The notes: generated from the sequence alone by a model not told the origin. A stretch of DNA of 64,000 bases from DATAFF01 sp963744915 (GCA_963744915.1 CAVUUY010000006.1:248001-312000), one strand, 5' to 3'. Shown: positions 25,728 to 35,663, counted from the stretch's first letter. A program made the numbers and translations.

Positions 25728-26927
25728 GTGGCCTCTGGAGACATTATCGACGAACTCGGCCTCACCCGCCTGATCAACGCTTCGGGAACCGAGACCGTGT
25801 TTGGCGCGAGCCCGGTGAGCCCCGAGGTGGTCCGTGCCATTGCTGCAATCCTGCCTCACGCCGTGGACATGGCCGAGCTCCAGCGGCTCGCCAGCCGCAC
25901 CATCGCCGAGGCAACCGGTGCGGAGGCCGGCTGCGTCACCAACTGCACCTCCGCCAGCATCACGATTGCGGCGGCCGCCGCAATGACCGGGCTCGATCTT
26001 GCAAGGGTCGAGCAGCTGCCCGACGCCGCCGGCATGAAGAACGAGATCGTCATCCAGAAGGGGCATGTCGTAAATTACGGCTCGACGATCACCGGCGACA
26101 TCCGCCTCGCCGGGGCGCGGGTGATCGAATTCGGCGCCGCTTTCGAGACCGGTCTCTACCAGCTGCGCGCCGCCCTGAGCGATGCGACGGCGGCGGCCTT
26201 CTACGTCGTCTCGCACCATGCGGCGCCGACCGGCATGATTCCCTTGCCGCTCTACGTTGAGGCCTGTCATGCCCGCGGCGTGCCGGTGGTTGTCGATGCC
26301 GCTGCCGAATATGGCTGGCGCGACATGCTGGCGACCGGAGCCGATCTCGTGCTGTTCAGCGTCCAGAAGGCCCTGGGCGGGCCGACGGCCGGCGTCATTG
26401 CCGGCAAACGCCACCTGGTGCGCGCCGCCTATGCCCAGAGCCGCGGCATCGGTCGTCCCATGAAAGCCGGCAAGGAAGCGGTGGTCGGCACCATCGCCGC
26501 ATTGCACCGGTGGATGGCTCTCGATCATGCAGGCATCAGGCAAAGCGTGGCGAGGAGCGCCGATCATGTGGCGCAACGGCTCTCCGGCATCCCCGGGATG
26601 CGTGCCAGCGTGGTGCCCGACGAGACCGGCAACCCGTTCACCCGCGTCCATCTCCTGATCGACAGTGCCCGGGCCGGCTTCAGCGCCCATGGCCTCGACG
26701 CCGAGCTGTCGCGCCGTCAACCGCGCCTCATTCTGCGTTCGCTGCAGGCCGATTGCGGCATCCTCCAGATCGATGTCCGGCGGCTCGATGCTGCCGGTCT
26801 CGATGACCTCTGCGACCGCATTCTCGCCGCCCTCGACAGCGCCCGCCGCGATCGCGCGACATCATTGCCGGAACCGCCGGCCGATCGCTCGGCTGCCGCC
26901 GTCCTTGGCTGGTTGGATGAAAATTGA
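25728..26927 (+). CDS. SelA/DgaE-like PLP enzyme (paralogue 1)
   Basis: 399 aa. It belongs to the group of PLP enzymes related to selenocysteine synthase and D-glucosaminate-6-phosphate ammonia-lyase. The N-terminus LGLTRLINASGTETVFG and VDMAELQRLASRTIAEATGAE match the group. The PLP Lys is in LFSVQKALGGPTAGVIAGK. The start is GTG with AAAGAGGG upstream. Gene context with amine enzymes suggests an ammonia-lyase on an amino acid or amino sugar acid; selenium use is unlikely because no selD or selB is present. A paralogue lies at 39440. Confidence 0.75.
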   Translation: MASGDIIDELGLTRLINASGTETVFGASPVSPEVVRAIAAILPHAVDMAELQRLASRTIAEATGAEAGCVTNCTSASITIAAAAAMTGLDLARVEQLPDAAGMKNEIVIQKGHVVNYGSTITGDIRLAGARVIEFGAAFETGLYQLRAALSDATAAAFYVVSHHAAPTGMIPLPLYVEACHARGVPVVVDAAAEYGWRDMLATGADLVLFSVQKALGGPTAGVIAGKRHLVRAAYAQSRGIGRPMKAGKEAVVGTIAALHRWMALDHAGIRQSVARSADHVAQRLSGIPGMRASVVPDETGNPFTRVHLLIDSARAGFSAHGLDAELSRRQPRLILRSLQADCGILQIDVRRLDAAGLDDLCDRILAALDSARRDRATSLPEPPADRSAAAVLGWLDEN

Positions 26928-27013
26928 CAGTGCCCGATGGGTTGTGCGAGCGTCAGGAGAGATGGCGGTTTTGCACTGATGCCAGCCATCATCGTCGAGT
27001 AGCGGAGGTGGTG

Positions 27014-28972
27014 ATGCGCGACTGTCTTCCTCGTTCTTCGGGCGGAGATCGGCACCTGCCAGCGCCGGCGAACCTTGTCGCAGCAGCGCTGCTTTGCTTC
27101 ACCGGAAGCGTCGCCGGGGCTGCCGAGCACCACCAGGCGCCGATGCTCGAAGAGATGGTGAAGGCAGGCAAGCTGCCGGCGGTCGAGCAGCGGCTGCCGG
27201 AGAATCCCCGGGTCGTGTCGCCGGTCGAGAAAGTCGGCAAATATGGCGGGACCTGGCGGTCCGGCATGGTCGGCGGCTCCGACCGCAACTGGCTCTTCCG
27301 GATCGCCGGCTATGAACCGCTGCTCGCCTGGGACCGCGAATGGACCGGCAAGGTCGTTCCCAATCTCGCCGAGGAGGTCACCAGCAATCCGGCAGCGACC
27401 GAATTCACCGTCAAGCTGCGCAAGGGGCTGAAATGGTCCGACGGCAAGCCCTTCGGCAGCGATGACATCGGCTTCTTCGTCAACGATATCGTCGCCAACA
27501 AGGAACTCCTGCCCAATTCCATCGACTGGATGGTGAGCGGCGGCGAGCCGGGCAAGTTCGAAAAGATCGACGACAACACTTTCAAGATCACCTTCAAGGA
27601 GCCCTATGGGGTGTTTCCGCAGCGCCTGGCCAGCGTCTACGGCGTCCAGATGACGATGATGGCCAAGCACTATTGCTCGCAGTTCCATCCCGCCTACAAC
27701 AAGGACGGCATCGCGGCGTTGGCCAAGGAGGCGGGCGTCCAGAACTGGACCGAGCTCTTCATCAAGAAGTGCGCCGTCGATACCGAGGCCAATGAGCGCT
27801 GGCAGAACCCTGATCGTCCCACCATGGAGCCGTGGGTCATCAAGGAACCCTATGTGGGGGGCGCAACGCTGGTGACTCTCGTGCGCAATCCCTTCTACCA
27901 CAAGGTCGACAGCGCCGGTAACCAGCTCCCCTATATCGACGACCTGCGAATCTCGGTCAATGCCGACAAGCAGACCCTGGTGCTCAAGGCGGTGAATGGC
28001 GAGATCGACTATCAGGACCGCCACATCAATGCCAATGCCAACCGGCCGGTGTTTCTCGACGCCGCATCGAAAGCCGACATCCGCCTGGTCGACGGGCCCA
28101 ACGCCGATATGAACACCACCGTCATCTCGCTCAATCTGACCCACAAGGACCCGGTGAAGCGCGAGATCTTCAACAACAAGGATTTCCGCATCGGCCTGAG
28201 CCATGCCATCGATCGCAAGGCGATCATCGACTCGGCTTTTGTCGGGCAGGGCGAGCCGTGGCAGGCGGCGCCGCGCAAGGAGTCACCCTATTACAACGAG
28301 CGGCTCGCCAAGCAGTACACCGAGTATGACGTCGGCAAAGCGAACGCGTCCCTCGACAAGGCCTTCCCGAAGAAGGACAGCGAGGGCTTCCGCCTGGGGC
28401 CGGACGGCAAGCGCATCACCTTCAACATCATGGTGATCCCGGCGCTTGGCGACTTCCTCGATTCCACCCAGCTGGTGGCGCAATACTGGCAGGCGGTCGG
28501 CATCGACGCCAAGGTTCAGACGGTGGACCGCACCCTGTTCTACGATCGCAAGGACAACAACGAGCACGACGCCGCCGTCTTCCTGGGCAGCGGCGGCATG
28601 GCCGATGCGCTGTTCGAGCCCACCTTCTACTTCCCGTTCTGGAACGAGTCGCTGTTCGCGGTGCCGTGGGGCAACTGGTATGCCTCGGGCGGCAAGTCCG
28701 GCGAGGAGCCGCCGGCCGCCGTCAAGAAGCAGATGGACCTCTATCGCGAGATCACCAAATATTCCGATCCCGCCAAGCAGGTCGACCTCATGAAGCAGCT
28801 GCTCGATATTGCTGCGGATCAGTTTTACGTCATCGGGGTCAGCACGCCCGGACCGCTCTATTCGGTGGTGAAGAACACCATGCACAATGTCTACCCGCGG
28901 CCGTTCGCCTGGACATATCCGAGCCCGGTCGCCAGCAATACCGAGCAATATTATTTCGATACGGCGCAATGA
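27014..28972 (+). CDS. ABC transporter substrate-binding protein, peptide/nickel type (family 5)
   Basis: 652 aa, at the large end of its family. A signal peptide (about 1-35, ending VAGAAE) precedes the SBP_bac_5 domain with the typical VKLRKGLKWSDGKPF and, later, KDFRIGLSHAIDRKAII. It delivers a peptide, oligosaccharide or opine-like ligand to the permeases that follow. The ATG at 27014 has GGAGGTGG ahead; the frame is open from 26924. First gene of a four-gene importer plus lactonase run. Confidence 0.9.
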   Translation: MRDCLPRSSGGDRHLPAPANLVAAALLCFTGSVAGAAEHHQAPMLEEMVKAGKLPAVEQRLPENPRVVSPVEKVGKYGGTWRSGMVGGSDRNWLFRIAGYEPLLAWDREWTGKVVPNLAEEVTSNPAATEFTVKLRKGLKWSDGKPFGSDDIGFFVNDIVANKELLPNSIDWMVSGGEPGKFEKIDDNTFKITFKEPYGVFPQRLASVYGVQMTMMAKHYCSQFHPAYNKDGIAALAKEAGVQNWTELFIKKCAVDTEANERWQNPDRPTMEPWVIKEPYVGGATLVTLVRNPFYHKVDSAGNQLPYIDDLRISVNADKQTLVLKAVNGEIDYQDRHINANANRPVFLDAASKADIRLVDGPNADMNTTVISLNLTHKDPVKREIFNNKDFRIGLSHAIDRKAIIDSAFVGQGEPWQAAPRKESPYYNERLAKQYTEYDVGKANASLDKAFPKKDSEGFRLGPDGKRITFNIMVIPALGDFLDSTQLVAQYWQAVGIDAKVQTVDRTLFYDRKDNNEHDAAVFLGSGGMADALFEPTFYFPFWNESLFAVPWGNWYASGGKSGEEPPAAVKKQMDLYREITKYSDPAKQVDLMKQLLDIAADQFYVIGVSTPGPLYSVVKNTMHNVYPRPFAWTYPSPVASNTEQYYFDTAQ

Positions 28973-29035
28973 CGGAAGGCTAAGCCGCCACCGTCGATCC
29001 AGCCGCAGCGGCGAGGGGTCAGAGCAAGGAGGACG

Positions 29036-30022
29036 ATGCTCAATTTCCTGCTCCGGCGCATCTTGTGGATGATCCCCTCCTTCTTTGCCGTGTCGGTGGT
29101 GGCCTTCACCATCATCCAACTGCCGCCCGGCGACTTTGTCACGAGCTACGCTGCGGATCTCGCCACCTCCGGCTCGCCCGCGGGCGCCGAGCAGCTGCAG
29201 GAGCTGCGGGTGCGCTACGGCCTCGACCAGCCGCTTCCGATGCAATATCTGCGCTGGATCGGCAATGCGCTCCATGGCGACCTCGGCGTGTCGTTCGAGT
29301 ACCGGGCGCCGGTCGCCGATCTCATTTGGAACCGGCTCGGAATGACGGCACTGGTCGCCTTCTGCACATTGCTGTTCGTGTGGCTCGTCGCATTTCCGGT
29401 CGGCGTGTTCTCGGCGCTGCGCCAGTACAGCATCGGCGACTATTTCATCACCTTTCTCTGCTTCCTCGGAATGGCGACGCCGAATTTCCTGCTCGCCCTC
29501 TTCGTCATGTACATCTCGGTCGTGTTTCTGGGCTATTCGGTGGGCGGGCTGTTCTCGCCGGAATTCGTCCATGCCCCCTGGTCGCCGAAACGGATTTTCG
29601 ATCTGCTGCAGCACCTGTGGCTTCCGGTCGTGGTGCTCGGCGTTGCCGGCATTGCAGCACTCGTGCGCATCATGCGCGCCAATCTCCTTGACGAGCTCGG
29701 CAAGCCCTATGTCGAGACCGCACGCGCCAAGGGACTGGCCGAGATCGCCCTGACGCTGCGCTACCCGACGCGGGTGGCACTGAACCCGTTCGTCAGCACG
29801 GTCGGCTGGGTGTTGCCGGTCCTGGTCTCCGGCGAGGTCATCGTCTCGAGCGTCATGAGCCTGCCGACCGCCGGGCCAATATTGATCCAGGCCTTGAAGA
29901 CCCAGGACATGTATCTCGGGGGCGCGCTGATCATGTTCCAGTGCATCCTGGTGCTGGTTGGAACATTGCTCTCCGACCTGCTGCTGGTGTGGCTCGATCC
30001 GCGTATCCGCTATGACCGCTAG
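29036..30022 (+). CDS. ABC transporter permease, DppB type
   Basis: 328 aa with six membrane segments, starting LNFLLRRILWMIPSFFAVSVV as in DppB/OppB. The ATPase-contact loop reads VRIMRANLLDELGKPYVETARAKGL (residues about 215-240) and carries the EAA-type pattern. AGGAGG precedes the ATG. Its end overlaps the next permease by 11 bp. Works as a heterodimer with that protein. Confidence 0.93.
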   Translation: MLNFLLRRILWMIPSFFAVSVVAFTIIQLPPGDFVTSYAADLATSGSPAGAEQLQELRVRYGLDQPLPMQYLRWIGNALHGDLGVSFEYRAPVADLIWNRLGMTALVAFCTLLFVWLVAFPVGVFSALRQYSIGDYFITFLCFLGMATPNFLLALFVMYISVVFLGYSVGGLFSPEFVHAPWSPKRIFDLLQHLWLPVVVLGVAGIAALVRIMRANLLDELGKPYVETARAKGLAEIALTLRYPTRVALNPFVSTVGWVLPVLVSGEVIVSSVMSLPTAGPILIQALKTQDMYLGGALIMFQCILVLVGTLLSDLLLVWLDPRIRYDR

Positions 30023-31166
30023 CTCGCCGGCCGCCGCCGGCGATCCGCTGCCGCCGGACACCGTTCCTCTCGGCCGTGCCGGCTCCTCGTCGCAGCTCCA
30101 GCTGATGTGGGTGCAGTTCAAGCGCCACCGCATGGCCATGGTCAGCGCCGTCGTGCTGGTCGCCATCTATCTGATAGCCGGCTTCTGCGAGTTCCTGGCA
30201 CCCTTCAGCCCGATTGCCTTCAACCCCCGCTACACCTATGCGCCGCCGCAGCAGCTCCATCTGTTCGACCGCGATGCGGCCGGGCAGCTCATCTGGCGCC
30301 CTCATGTCAACGGCTACAAGGTCACGATCGACCCCGTCGCACTCCGCCGCACCTTCATCGTCGATGACCAGGTCAAGCATCCGGTCGGCCTGTTCGTGGC
30401 CAGCGAGCCCTATCCGATGTGGGGCCTGTTCACGCTGAGGACGAAGCTCATCGGCCCGCTGGTCAAGGGCGATCCGATGTATCTGCTGGGTGCCGACCGC
30501 CTCGGCCGCGACATGCTGAGTCGCATCCTCTACGGTACGCGCATCTCGGTGACCATCGGACTGATCGGGGTGAGCCTGAGCCTTGTTCTCGGCATCGTCC
30601 TCGGTGGCCTCTCCGGCTATTATGGCGGCACCGTCGACCACATCATTCAGCGCACCATCGAGTTCGTCCTGTCGCTGCCGACGACGCCATTGTGGCTTGG
30701 CCTTGCCGCTGCGATGCCCACCAACTGGCCGCCGCTCAGAATTTATCTCTGCATCACCGTCATTCTGTCGCTGATCGGCTGGACCAGCCTCGCGCGGGTC
30801 GTGCGCGGCCGTTTCCTGTCGCTCCGCACCGAGGATTTCGTCACCGCCGCCCGCCTCGATGGTGCGCGCGAATCGCGGATCATCTTCCGCCACATGGCGC
30901 CCTCCTTCCTCAGCCACATCATCGCCGAGGTGAGCCTCGCCATTCCGGGCATGATCCTTGCGGAAACGGCGCTGAGCTTCCTCGGGCTCGGTCTCCAGCC
31001 GCCCATGGTCAGCTGGGGTGTCCTGCTGCAGGAGGCTCAGAACATTCGGGCGATCGCCACGGCGCCCTGGCTTTTCGCGCCGGGAATTGCCGTGGTCATC
31101 ACCGTGCTTGCCCTCAATTTCGTCGGCGACGGCTTGCGTGACGCCGCCGATCCCTATCGGCAATAG
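30012..31166 (+). CDS. ABC transporter permease, DppC type
   Basis: 384 aa. DppC-like: a cytoplasmic N-terminus, one helix near 45-65, then a long periplasmic insert of about 100 residues (HVNGYKVTIDPVALRRTF and so on) before the core helices. The family motif LLGADRLGRDMLSRILYGTRISVTIG follows in parts. The coupling loop is DFVTAARLDGARESRIIFRH. Longer than E. coli DppC (300 aa) because of the insert, a pattern seen in some alphaproteobacterial opine or peptide importers. Confidence 0.92.
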   Translation: MTASSPAAAGDPLPPDTVPLGRAGSSSQLQLMWVQFKRHRMAMVSAVVLVAIYLIAGFCEFLAPFSPIAFNPRYTYAPPQQLHLFDRDAAGQLIWRPHVNGYKVTIDPVALRRTFIVDDQVKHPVGLFVASEPYPMWGLFTLRTKLIGPLVKGDPMYLLGADRLGRDMLSRILYGTRISVTIGLIGVSLSLVLGIVLGGLSGYYGGTVDHIIQRTIEFVLSLPTTPLWLGLAAAMPTNWPPLRIYLCITVILSLIGWTSLARVVRGRFLSLRTEDFVTAARLDGARESRIIFRHMAPSFLSHIIAEVSLAIPGMILAETALSFLGLGLQPPMVSWGVLLQEAQNIRAIATAPWLFAPGIAVVITVLALNFVGDGLRDAADPYRQ

Positions 31167-31174
31167 GCTTGGCC

Positions 31175-32914
31175 ATGGCCGAAACCGACAGCGGCATCGT
31201 GCTCGAGGTGAAGGATCTCAGCACCTGGTTCGAAACGCGCCACGAGACCGTCAAGGCGGTCGACCATGTCAGCATGACCTTGCGGCGGGGCCGGACGCTC
31301 TGCGTGGTCGGCGAGAGCGGCAGCGGCAAGAGCGTCACCGCCCGCTCCATCCTCAACATCGTGCCGAAGCCGGGCCGCATCGTCGGCGGCCAGGTGCTCC
31401 TCCACGGCAGCACCGTCGAATGGGCGGGCGGCAAGCCGATCGACCTCGCGGCGCTCAATCCCAGGGGCCGCCGGATCCGCAGCATCCGGGGCCGCGAGAT
31501 CGCGATGATCTTCCAGGAACCGATGGCAAGCCTGAGCCCCGTTCACACCATCGGAGCGCAGATTGTCGAAGCCATCCGGCTGCACCGCCGGATGAGCCAG
31601 GCCGAAGCCCGCGCATATGCCGTCGAGATGCTCGATCGCGTCAAGATCCCGCGACCGGCGCAGGCTGTCGACAGCTATCCCTTCGAGTTCAGTGGCGGCA
31701 TGCGTCAGCGCGCCATGACCGCCATGGCCCTCGTCTGCGAGCCAAAGCTCCTGATCGCCGACGAGCCGACGACGGCGCTCGATGTCACCACCCAGGCCGA
31801 GATCCTCGACCTCATGAAGAACCTGCAGAGCCTCTACGGCATGGCGCTGATGTTCATCACCCATGACATGGGCGTGGTCGCCGAGATCGCCGACGAGGTT
31901 GCCGTGATGTATCAGGGGAACGTGGTGGAGCATGGACCGGTCAACGACATCTTTGCGGCGCCTCGGCATCCTTACACCCAGCGCCTGCTGAACTCCGTCC
32001 TGGTGCTCGAGCGCCGTTCGCATCGAGCGCTCGGCTCTCCCCTCCGCTCCGCCGCGGACACGATTCTCGATGTCGAGAATCTCGGCATGCGCTTCGACAG
32101 CCGGCGAGGCCTGTTCGGCGGCTCGGATGGCGGGGCAGTGCAGGCGCTGGACTCGGTCGGCTTCAGCCTCAAGCGCGGCGAGACGCTCGGCATCGTCGGC
32201 GAGAGCGGCTCCGGAAAGACCACGCTCGGCCGCTGCATCCTGCGCATTCTCGAGCCGACCGCGGGTCGCATCCGCTTCAAGAGCCGCAGCCGCGAGCTGA
32301 TCGACCTGGCCGCCCTGCCGGCACCGGCCATGAAGCCCTATTGGCAGGCCATGCGGATGATCTTCCAGGACCCGTTCGCTTCGCTCAATCCGCGCATGAC
32401 CTTGCTGCAGATCATCGGCGAACCGCTGCGCAATTACGGCGTTGCATCGGGCAGAGAGCTCGAGCATCGGGTCGCCATGCTCATGCAGCGTGTCGGCCTT
32501 TCGCCCGAGACCATGCGGCGCTATCCGCACGCCTTCAGCGGCGGCCAGCGCCAGCGCATCGGCATCGCCAGGGCAATCGCGCTCGAGCCGGAGCTCATCG
32601 TGGCCGATGAAGCCACCTCGGCGCTGGACGTATCGCTCCGGGCGCAGATCCTCGACCTCCTGCTCGATCTCGGTCACGAGCTCGACCTCAGCTACATCAT
32701 CATCAGCCACGACATCAGCGTCATCCGCTACATGTGCGACCGGGTCGCGGTGATGCACCGCGGACGGATCGTCGAGATCGGCGATGCCGGATCGGTCTGC
32801 GATGATCCGCAGCATCCCTACACGCAGTCGCTGATCTCGGCCATACCCAAACCTGATCCGCTGCTGCGCGGCCGCGCCGGCCGCATACGCTATCGGCCGG
32901 ACGGCGCAACCTGA
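31175..32914 (+). CDS. ABC transporter ATP-binding protein, fused DppD-DppF type
   Basis: 579 aa with two complete ATPase domains. Domain 1 has Walker A GESGSGKSVTARS, signature FSGGMRQRA and Walker B LLIADEPTTALD. Domain 2 has GESGSGKTTLGRC, FSGGQRQRIGIA and LIVADEATSALD. It supplies both ATPases of the importer. ATG at 31175 is 8 bp after the permease stop; a TTG two codons earlier is in frame. Confidence 0.95.
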   Translation: MAETDSGIVLEVKDLSTWFETRHETVKAVDHVSMTLRRGRTLCVVGESGSGKSVTARSILNIVPKPGRIVGGQVLLHGSTVEWAGGKPIDLAALNPRGRRIRSIRGREIAMIFQEPMASLSPVHTIGAQIVEAIRLHRRMSQAEARAYAVEMLDRVKIPRPAQAVDSYPFEFSGGMRQRAMTAMALVCEPKLLIADEPTTALDVTTQAEILDLMKNLQSLYGMALMFITHDMGVVAEIADEVAVMYQGNVVEHGPVNDIFAAPRHPYTQRLLNSVLVLERRSHRALGSPLRSAADTILDVENLGMRFDSRRGLFGGSDGGAVQALDSVGFSLKRGETLGIVGESGSGKTTLGRCILRILEPTAGRIRFKSRSRELIDLAALPAPAMKPYWQAMRMIFQDPFASLNPRMTLLQIIGEPLRNYGVASGRELEHRVAMLMQRVGLSPETMRRYPHAFSGGQRQRIGIARAIALEPELIVADEATSALDVSLRAQILDLLLDLGHELDLSYIIISHDISVIRYMCDRVAVMHRGRIVEIGDAGSVCDDPQHPYTQSLISAIPKPDPLLRGRAGRIRYRPDGAT

Positions 32915-32926
32915 CGGGAGAAATCG

Positions 32927-33811
32927 ATGAAGCCGAATGTCGAATGCGCTCTCGATATCAAGGCGAAGCTCGGCGAATGTCCGGTCTGGTGCCCGCGCAG
33001 CAGCAACCTCTACTGGATCGATATCCAGGCACCCAGTCTCAACCGCTTCGACCCGTCAACCGGCAGCAACCGCGTCTGGCCGCTGCTGGAGCCGATCGGC
33101 TCCTTCGCGCTGTGCGAAACCGAAGGCGAGGCGGTCCTCGCCCTCAAGTCCGGCCTCTATCGCTTCGACCTCGACAGCGGCGAGCTGACGCCGCTCGCGG
33201 CCCCGGAGCCGAACCTGCCCGACAACCGCCTGAATGATGGTCGCTGCGACCGCCAGGGGCGCTTCTTTGTCGGCAGCATGCGCGATCCGCCCGAGCCAGG
33301 CGCGCCCACCGGCAGCCTCTACCGCTTCGATGCGACCGGCCGGTGCACGGCGATGGTGGGCGGTCTGTACGTCGCCAATGGCCTGGCGTTCAGCCCGGAT
33401 GGCCGGATCCTCTACCACTCCGATTCCTTCCCTGCCGTGCGGTCGATCTGGCGCGCCGATCTCGATGTCGCCAGCGGCGCGATGTCGAACCGCCGGTTGT
33501 TTGTCGATACCCATGGCATGCCGGGGCGACCCGATGGCGGCGCGGTCGACGCCGATGGCTGCTACTGGTCGGCTGCGACCGACGGCTGGGAGCTCGTCCG
33601 CTTCACGCCGGCCGGCAAGGTCGATCGCCGCATCCCGCTCCCCGTCGCCAAGCCGAGCATGCTCGCCTTTGGTGGCGGACGTCTCGACACGATCTATGTC
33701 ACCTCGATCAGACCGGCCAATGCCGATTTGTCGAAGCAACCGCTCGCCGGCTGCCTCTTCGCCATCGAGGCGGGCGTGTCGGGCCTGCCCGAGCCGTTGT
33801 TTGCCGGCTAG
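32927..33811 (+). CDS. SMP-30/gluconolactonase family lactonase
   Basis: 294 aa six-bladed propeller. The four metal ligands of SMP-30 are present: Glu in KLGECPVW, Asn in LNDGRCDRQGRFFVG, Asn in VANGLAFSPDG and Asp in RPDGGAVDADG. It should hydrolyse a sugar-acid lactone. It follows the importer by 12 bp. The stop overlaps the end of the uronate dehydrogenase gene on the other strand; a lactone is just what that enzyme makes, so the two may act in sequence. Confidence 0.88.
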   Translation: MKPNVECALDIKAKLGECPVWCPRSSNLYWIDIQAPSLNRFDPSTGSNRVWPLLEPIGSFALCETEGEAVLALKSGLYRFDLDSGELTPLAAPEPNLPDNRLNDGRCDRQGRFFVGSMRDPPEPGAPTGSLYRFDATGRCTAMVGGLYVANGLAFSPDGRILYHSDSFPAVRSIWRADLDVASGAMSNRRLFVDTHGMPGRPDGGAVDADGCYWSAATDGWELVRFTPAGKVDRRIPLPVAKPSMLAFGGGRLDTIYVTSIRPANADLSKQPLAGCLFAIEAGVSGLPEPLFAG

Positions 33812-34614
33812 TCCCGCCGCTTGTAGCCATCGGCCGCGAACGGGCCCCCCTGGAACTTCACCGCGGGTGCGTCGGGGTCGCGCCGATCGCCGTCGGGGAT
33901 CAGCGTTGCAGCAAACCGCTCGGCATTGTCCTTGGGATCATAGGAGACATTCGCTGCCGCCTCGTTGCTCCACCAGCGCCGGTCGTTGTCGGAGACGCCA
34001 TAGAGGATGGTGCAGCCGAGCCGCGGGGCCGCAAAGCAGGCCTTGATCATGCGCAGCAGATCCTCATAGCTCTGCCAGGTCGACAGATGGCGCGGGTCGC
34101 TCGGCTCGGGTTTTGCCGTGCCGATCCTGAGGCAGGCGATCTCCAACCCGTATTTGTCGGCATAGAGGGAGGCGAGATCCTCGCCGAACGCCTTGCTCAC
34201 CCCGTAAAGCGAGTCGGGGCGTGGACGGACGTTGGCGTCGATACGGTCATCGCGGCGGTAAAAGCCGATGGCATGGTTCGAGCTGGCATAGACGATGGGC
34301 CCGGCCCCATGCCGGCGGGCCGCCTCGAGCACATTGTACGTGCCGATGATGTTGGCGGCGAGGATCCGGTCGAAATCCGCCTCGTAGGAAATGCCGCCGA
34401 AATGGATGATCCTGCCGACCCCTTTGACCAGGCGATCGACAGCCTCGGCATCGGCGAGATCGGCGATCGCCAGCTCCTCGCCGGAGAGCGCCGGCGCCGG
34501 GTCGTCGATATCGGACGATCGCAGCGGCCCATAAGCCTCGACGAGACGCGGCCGGAGCCATCGTCCAAGAACGCCGGCGGCGCCGGTCAGCAACAACGGG
34601 CGTGAAGCGGTCAT
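33808..34614 (-). CDS. Uronate dehydrogenase-like NAD-dependent epimerase/dehydratase family protein
   Basis: 268 aa, SDR-extended fold. The NAD motif is LLTGAAGVLGRWLRP. The catalytic Ser lies in VYASSNHAIGFY and the Tyr/Lys pair in YGVSKAFGE. HFGGISYEADFDRILAANI and SSNHAIGFYRRDD match bacterial uronate dehydrogenases (about 265 aa), which oxidise glucuronate or galacturonate to aldarolactone. The ATG overlaps the stop of the upstream SIS gene. Other sugars cannot be excluded. Confidence 0.8.
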   Translation of the reverse strand: MTASRPLLLTGAAGVLGRWLRPRLVEAYGPLRSSDIDDPAPALSGEELAIADLADAEAVDRLVKGVGRIIHFGGISYEADFDRILAANIIGTYNVLEAARRHGAGPIVYASSNHAIGFYRRDDRIDANVRPRPDSLYGVSKAFGEDLASLYADKYGLEIACLRIGTAKPEPSDPRHLSTWQSYEDLLRMIKACFAAPRLGCTILYGVSDNDRRWWSNEAAANVSYDPKDNAERFAATLIPDGDRRDPDAPAVKFQGGPFAADGYKRRD

Positions 34615-35663
34615 CGGGTCTCCGTCACCTTGTTGAGCAGCCGGGGAGCGTCAGGATCGAAACCGAGCCGGCGCGACACGCGTTCGGCACTGACGTAGAA
34701 TGACTGGATGATCGAGATCGGATCGAGCAGGGGATGAGACGTCGGCTGGTAGGGCGGCACGAGCACCCGTGCTTCCGCCTGTGCCAGTGCTGCCACGGTC
34801 ATGGCGGTGGTTGCCGCTGCCGCATCCGTTGATTGGAACACAAGAACTGGAAAGCCGGCCTGCACAAGCTCCACCGGGCCATGCATCAATTCGGCGGCGG
34901 AATAGGCTTCGGCATGGAGCCGGCAGATCTCCTTGAGCTTGAGGGCAGCCTCCCGCGCCATCGCCAGCGACGGCCCGCGGGCGAGCACATAGAGCGACCG
35001 AGCCGTGGCAAGTGCCTCCTCGACCGCGTCCCACCGGCAGTGCAGCGCCTGCGCCAGGGCATCCGGCAACCGGCTCACGGCGTCTTCGAGCCGGCGGTCA
35101 CCGGCAGCGGCGGCGACCATAGCGGCGAGCAGCGCCACCGAGCAGATGAACGTCTTGGTCGCCGCGACACCGAGCTCGGGTCCGGCGAGCAGCGGCAGGC
35201 AGAGATCGGCCCGGCCGGCGAGCGGCGAGGTCTCGTCATTGGTCAGTGCGACGGTCAGGATGCCGGCCCGCTTGGCCTCCTCCTGGCAGGACAGGATGTC
35301 GGGACTTCTTCCCGATTGCGAAACGGTGACGAGAATGCAGTCGCGCAACGCAAGATGGGCGCCAAAGACCGAGACGACGGAGGGGCCGAGCGAGCAGCAG
35401 GGCAGGCCGAGAACGATCTCCGACAGATACTTGAAATAGGCCGCCGCGTGATCGGAGGACCCGCGGGCGCAGGTCAGGAAAAATGACGGCTTGGACGAGC
35501 GAAACTGCCGCGCGAAGGCTTGGAGGGCGCGCCGGTTGCCGGTAAGCGCCCGGCCGACAGCTGCCGGAGCGTCAATGGTTTCCTGCGCCATTTGGCTGGT
35601 GAATGCTGGTATTGGTTCCACGGCAGCAGTTCTCAGACCTCGTTTGTGAAGTCCATTTGACAT
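34611..35663 (-). CDS. SIS-domain aminosugar isomerase/deaminase (GlmS-like, AgaS/NagB-II type)
   Basis: 350 aa with two SIS domains and no glutaminase domain. Domain 1 has CARGSSDHAAAYFKY and VSQSGRSPDIL; the GPELGVAATKTF segment follows. Domain 2 starts near YVLARGPSLAMAREAALKLKE, with ELMHGPVELV. Such proteins deaminate glucosamine- or galactosamine-6-phosphate. AAAGGA lies 4 bp before the ATG at 35663. It forms a two-gene operon with the uronate dehydrogenase and is divergent from ribose-type importer 1. Confidence 0.85.
   Translation of the reverse strand: MSNGLHKRGLRTAAVEPIPAFTSQMAQETIDAPAAVGRALTGNRRALQAFARQFRSSKPSFFLTCARGSSDHAAAYFKYLSEIVLGLPCCSLGPSVVSVFGAHLALRDCILVTVSQSGRSPDILSCQEEAKRAGILTVALTNDETSPLAGRADLCLPLLAGPELGVAATKTFICSVALLAAMVAAAAGDRRLEDAVSRLPDALAQALHCRWDAVEEALATARSLYVLARGPSLAMAREAALKLKEICRLHAEAYSAAELMHGPVELVQAGFPVLVFQSTDAAAATTAMTVAALAQAEARVLVPPYQPTSHPLLDPISIIQSFYVSAERVSRRLGFDPDAPRLLNKVTETR

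Noticed and set aside
25728..26927. Selenocysteine synthase SelA
   Set aside because: The protein is shorter than true SelA and no selB, selD or tRNA-Sec is visible; the operon context is catabolic. A DgaE-type enzyme is more likely.
28283..30166. 627-codon minus-strand frame rich in Arg/His/Asp
   Set aside because: Antisense to the peptide-binding protein and DppB-type permease; no recognisable domain.
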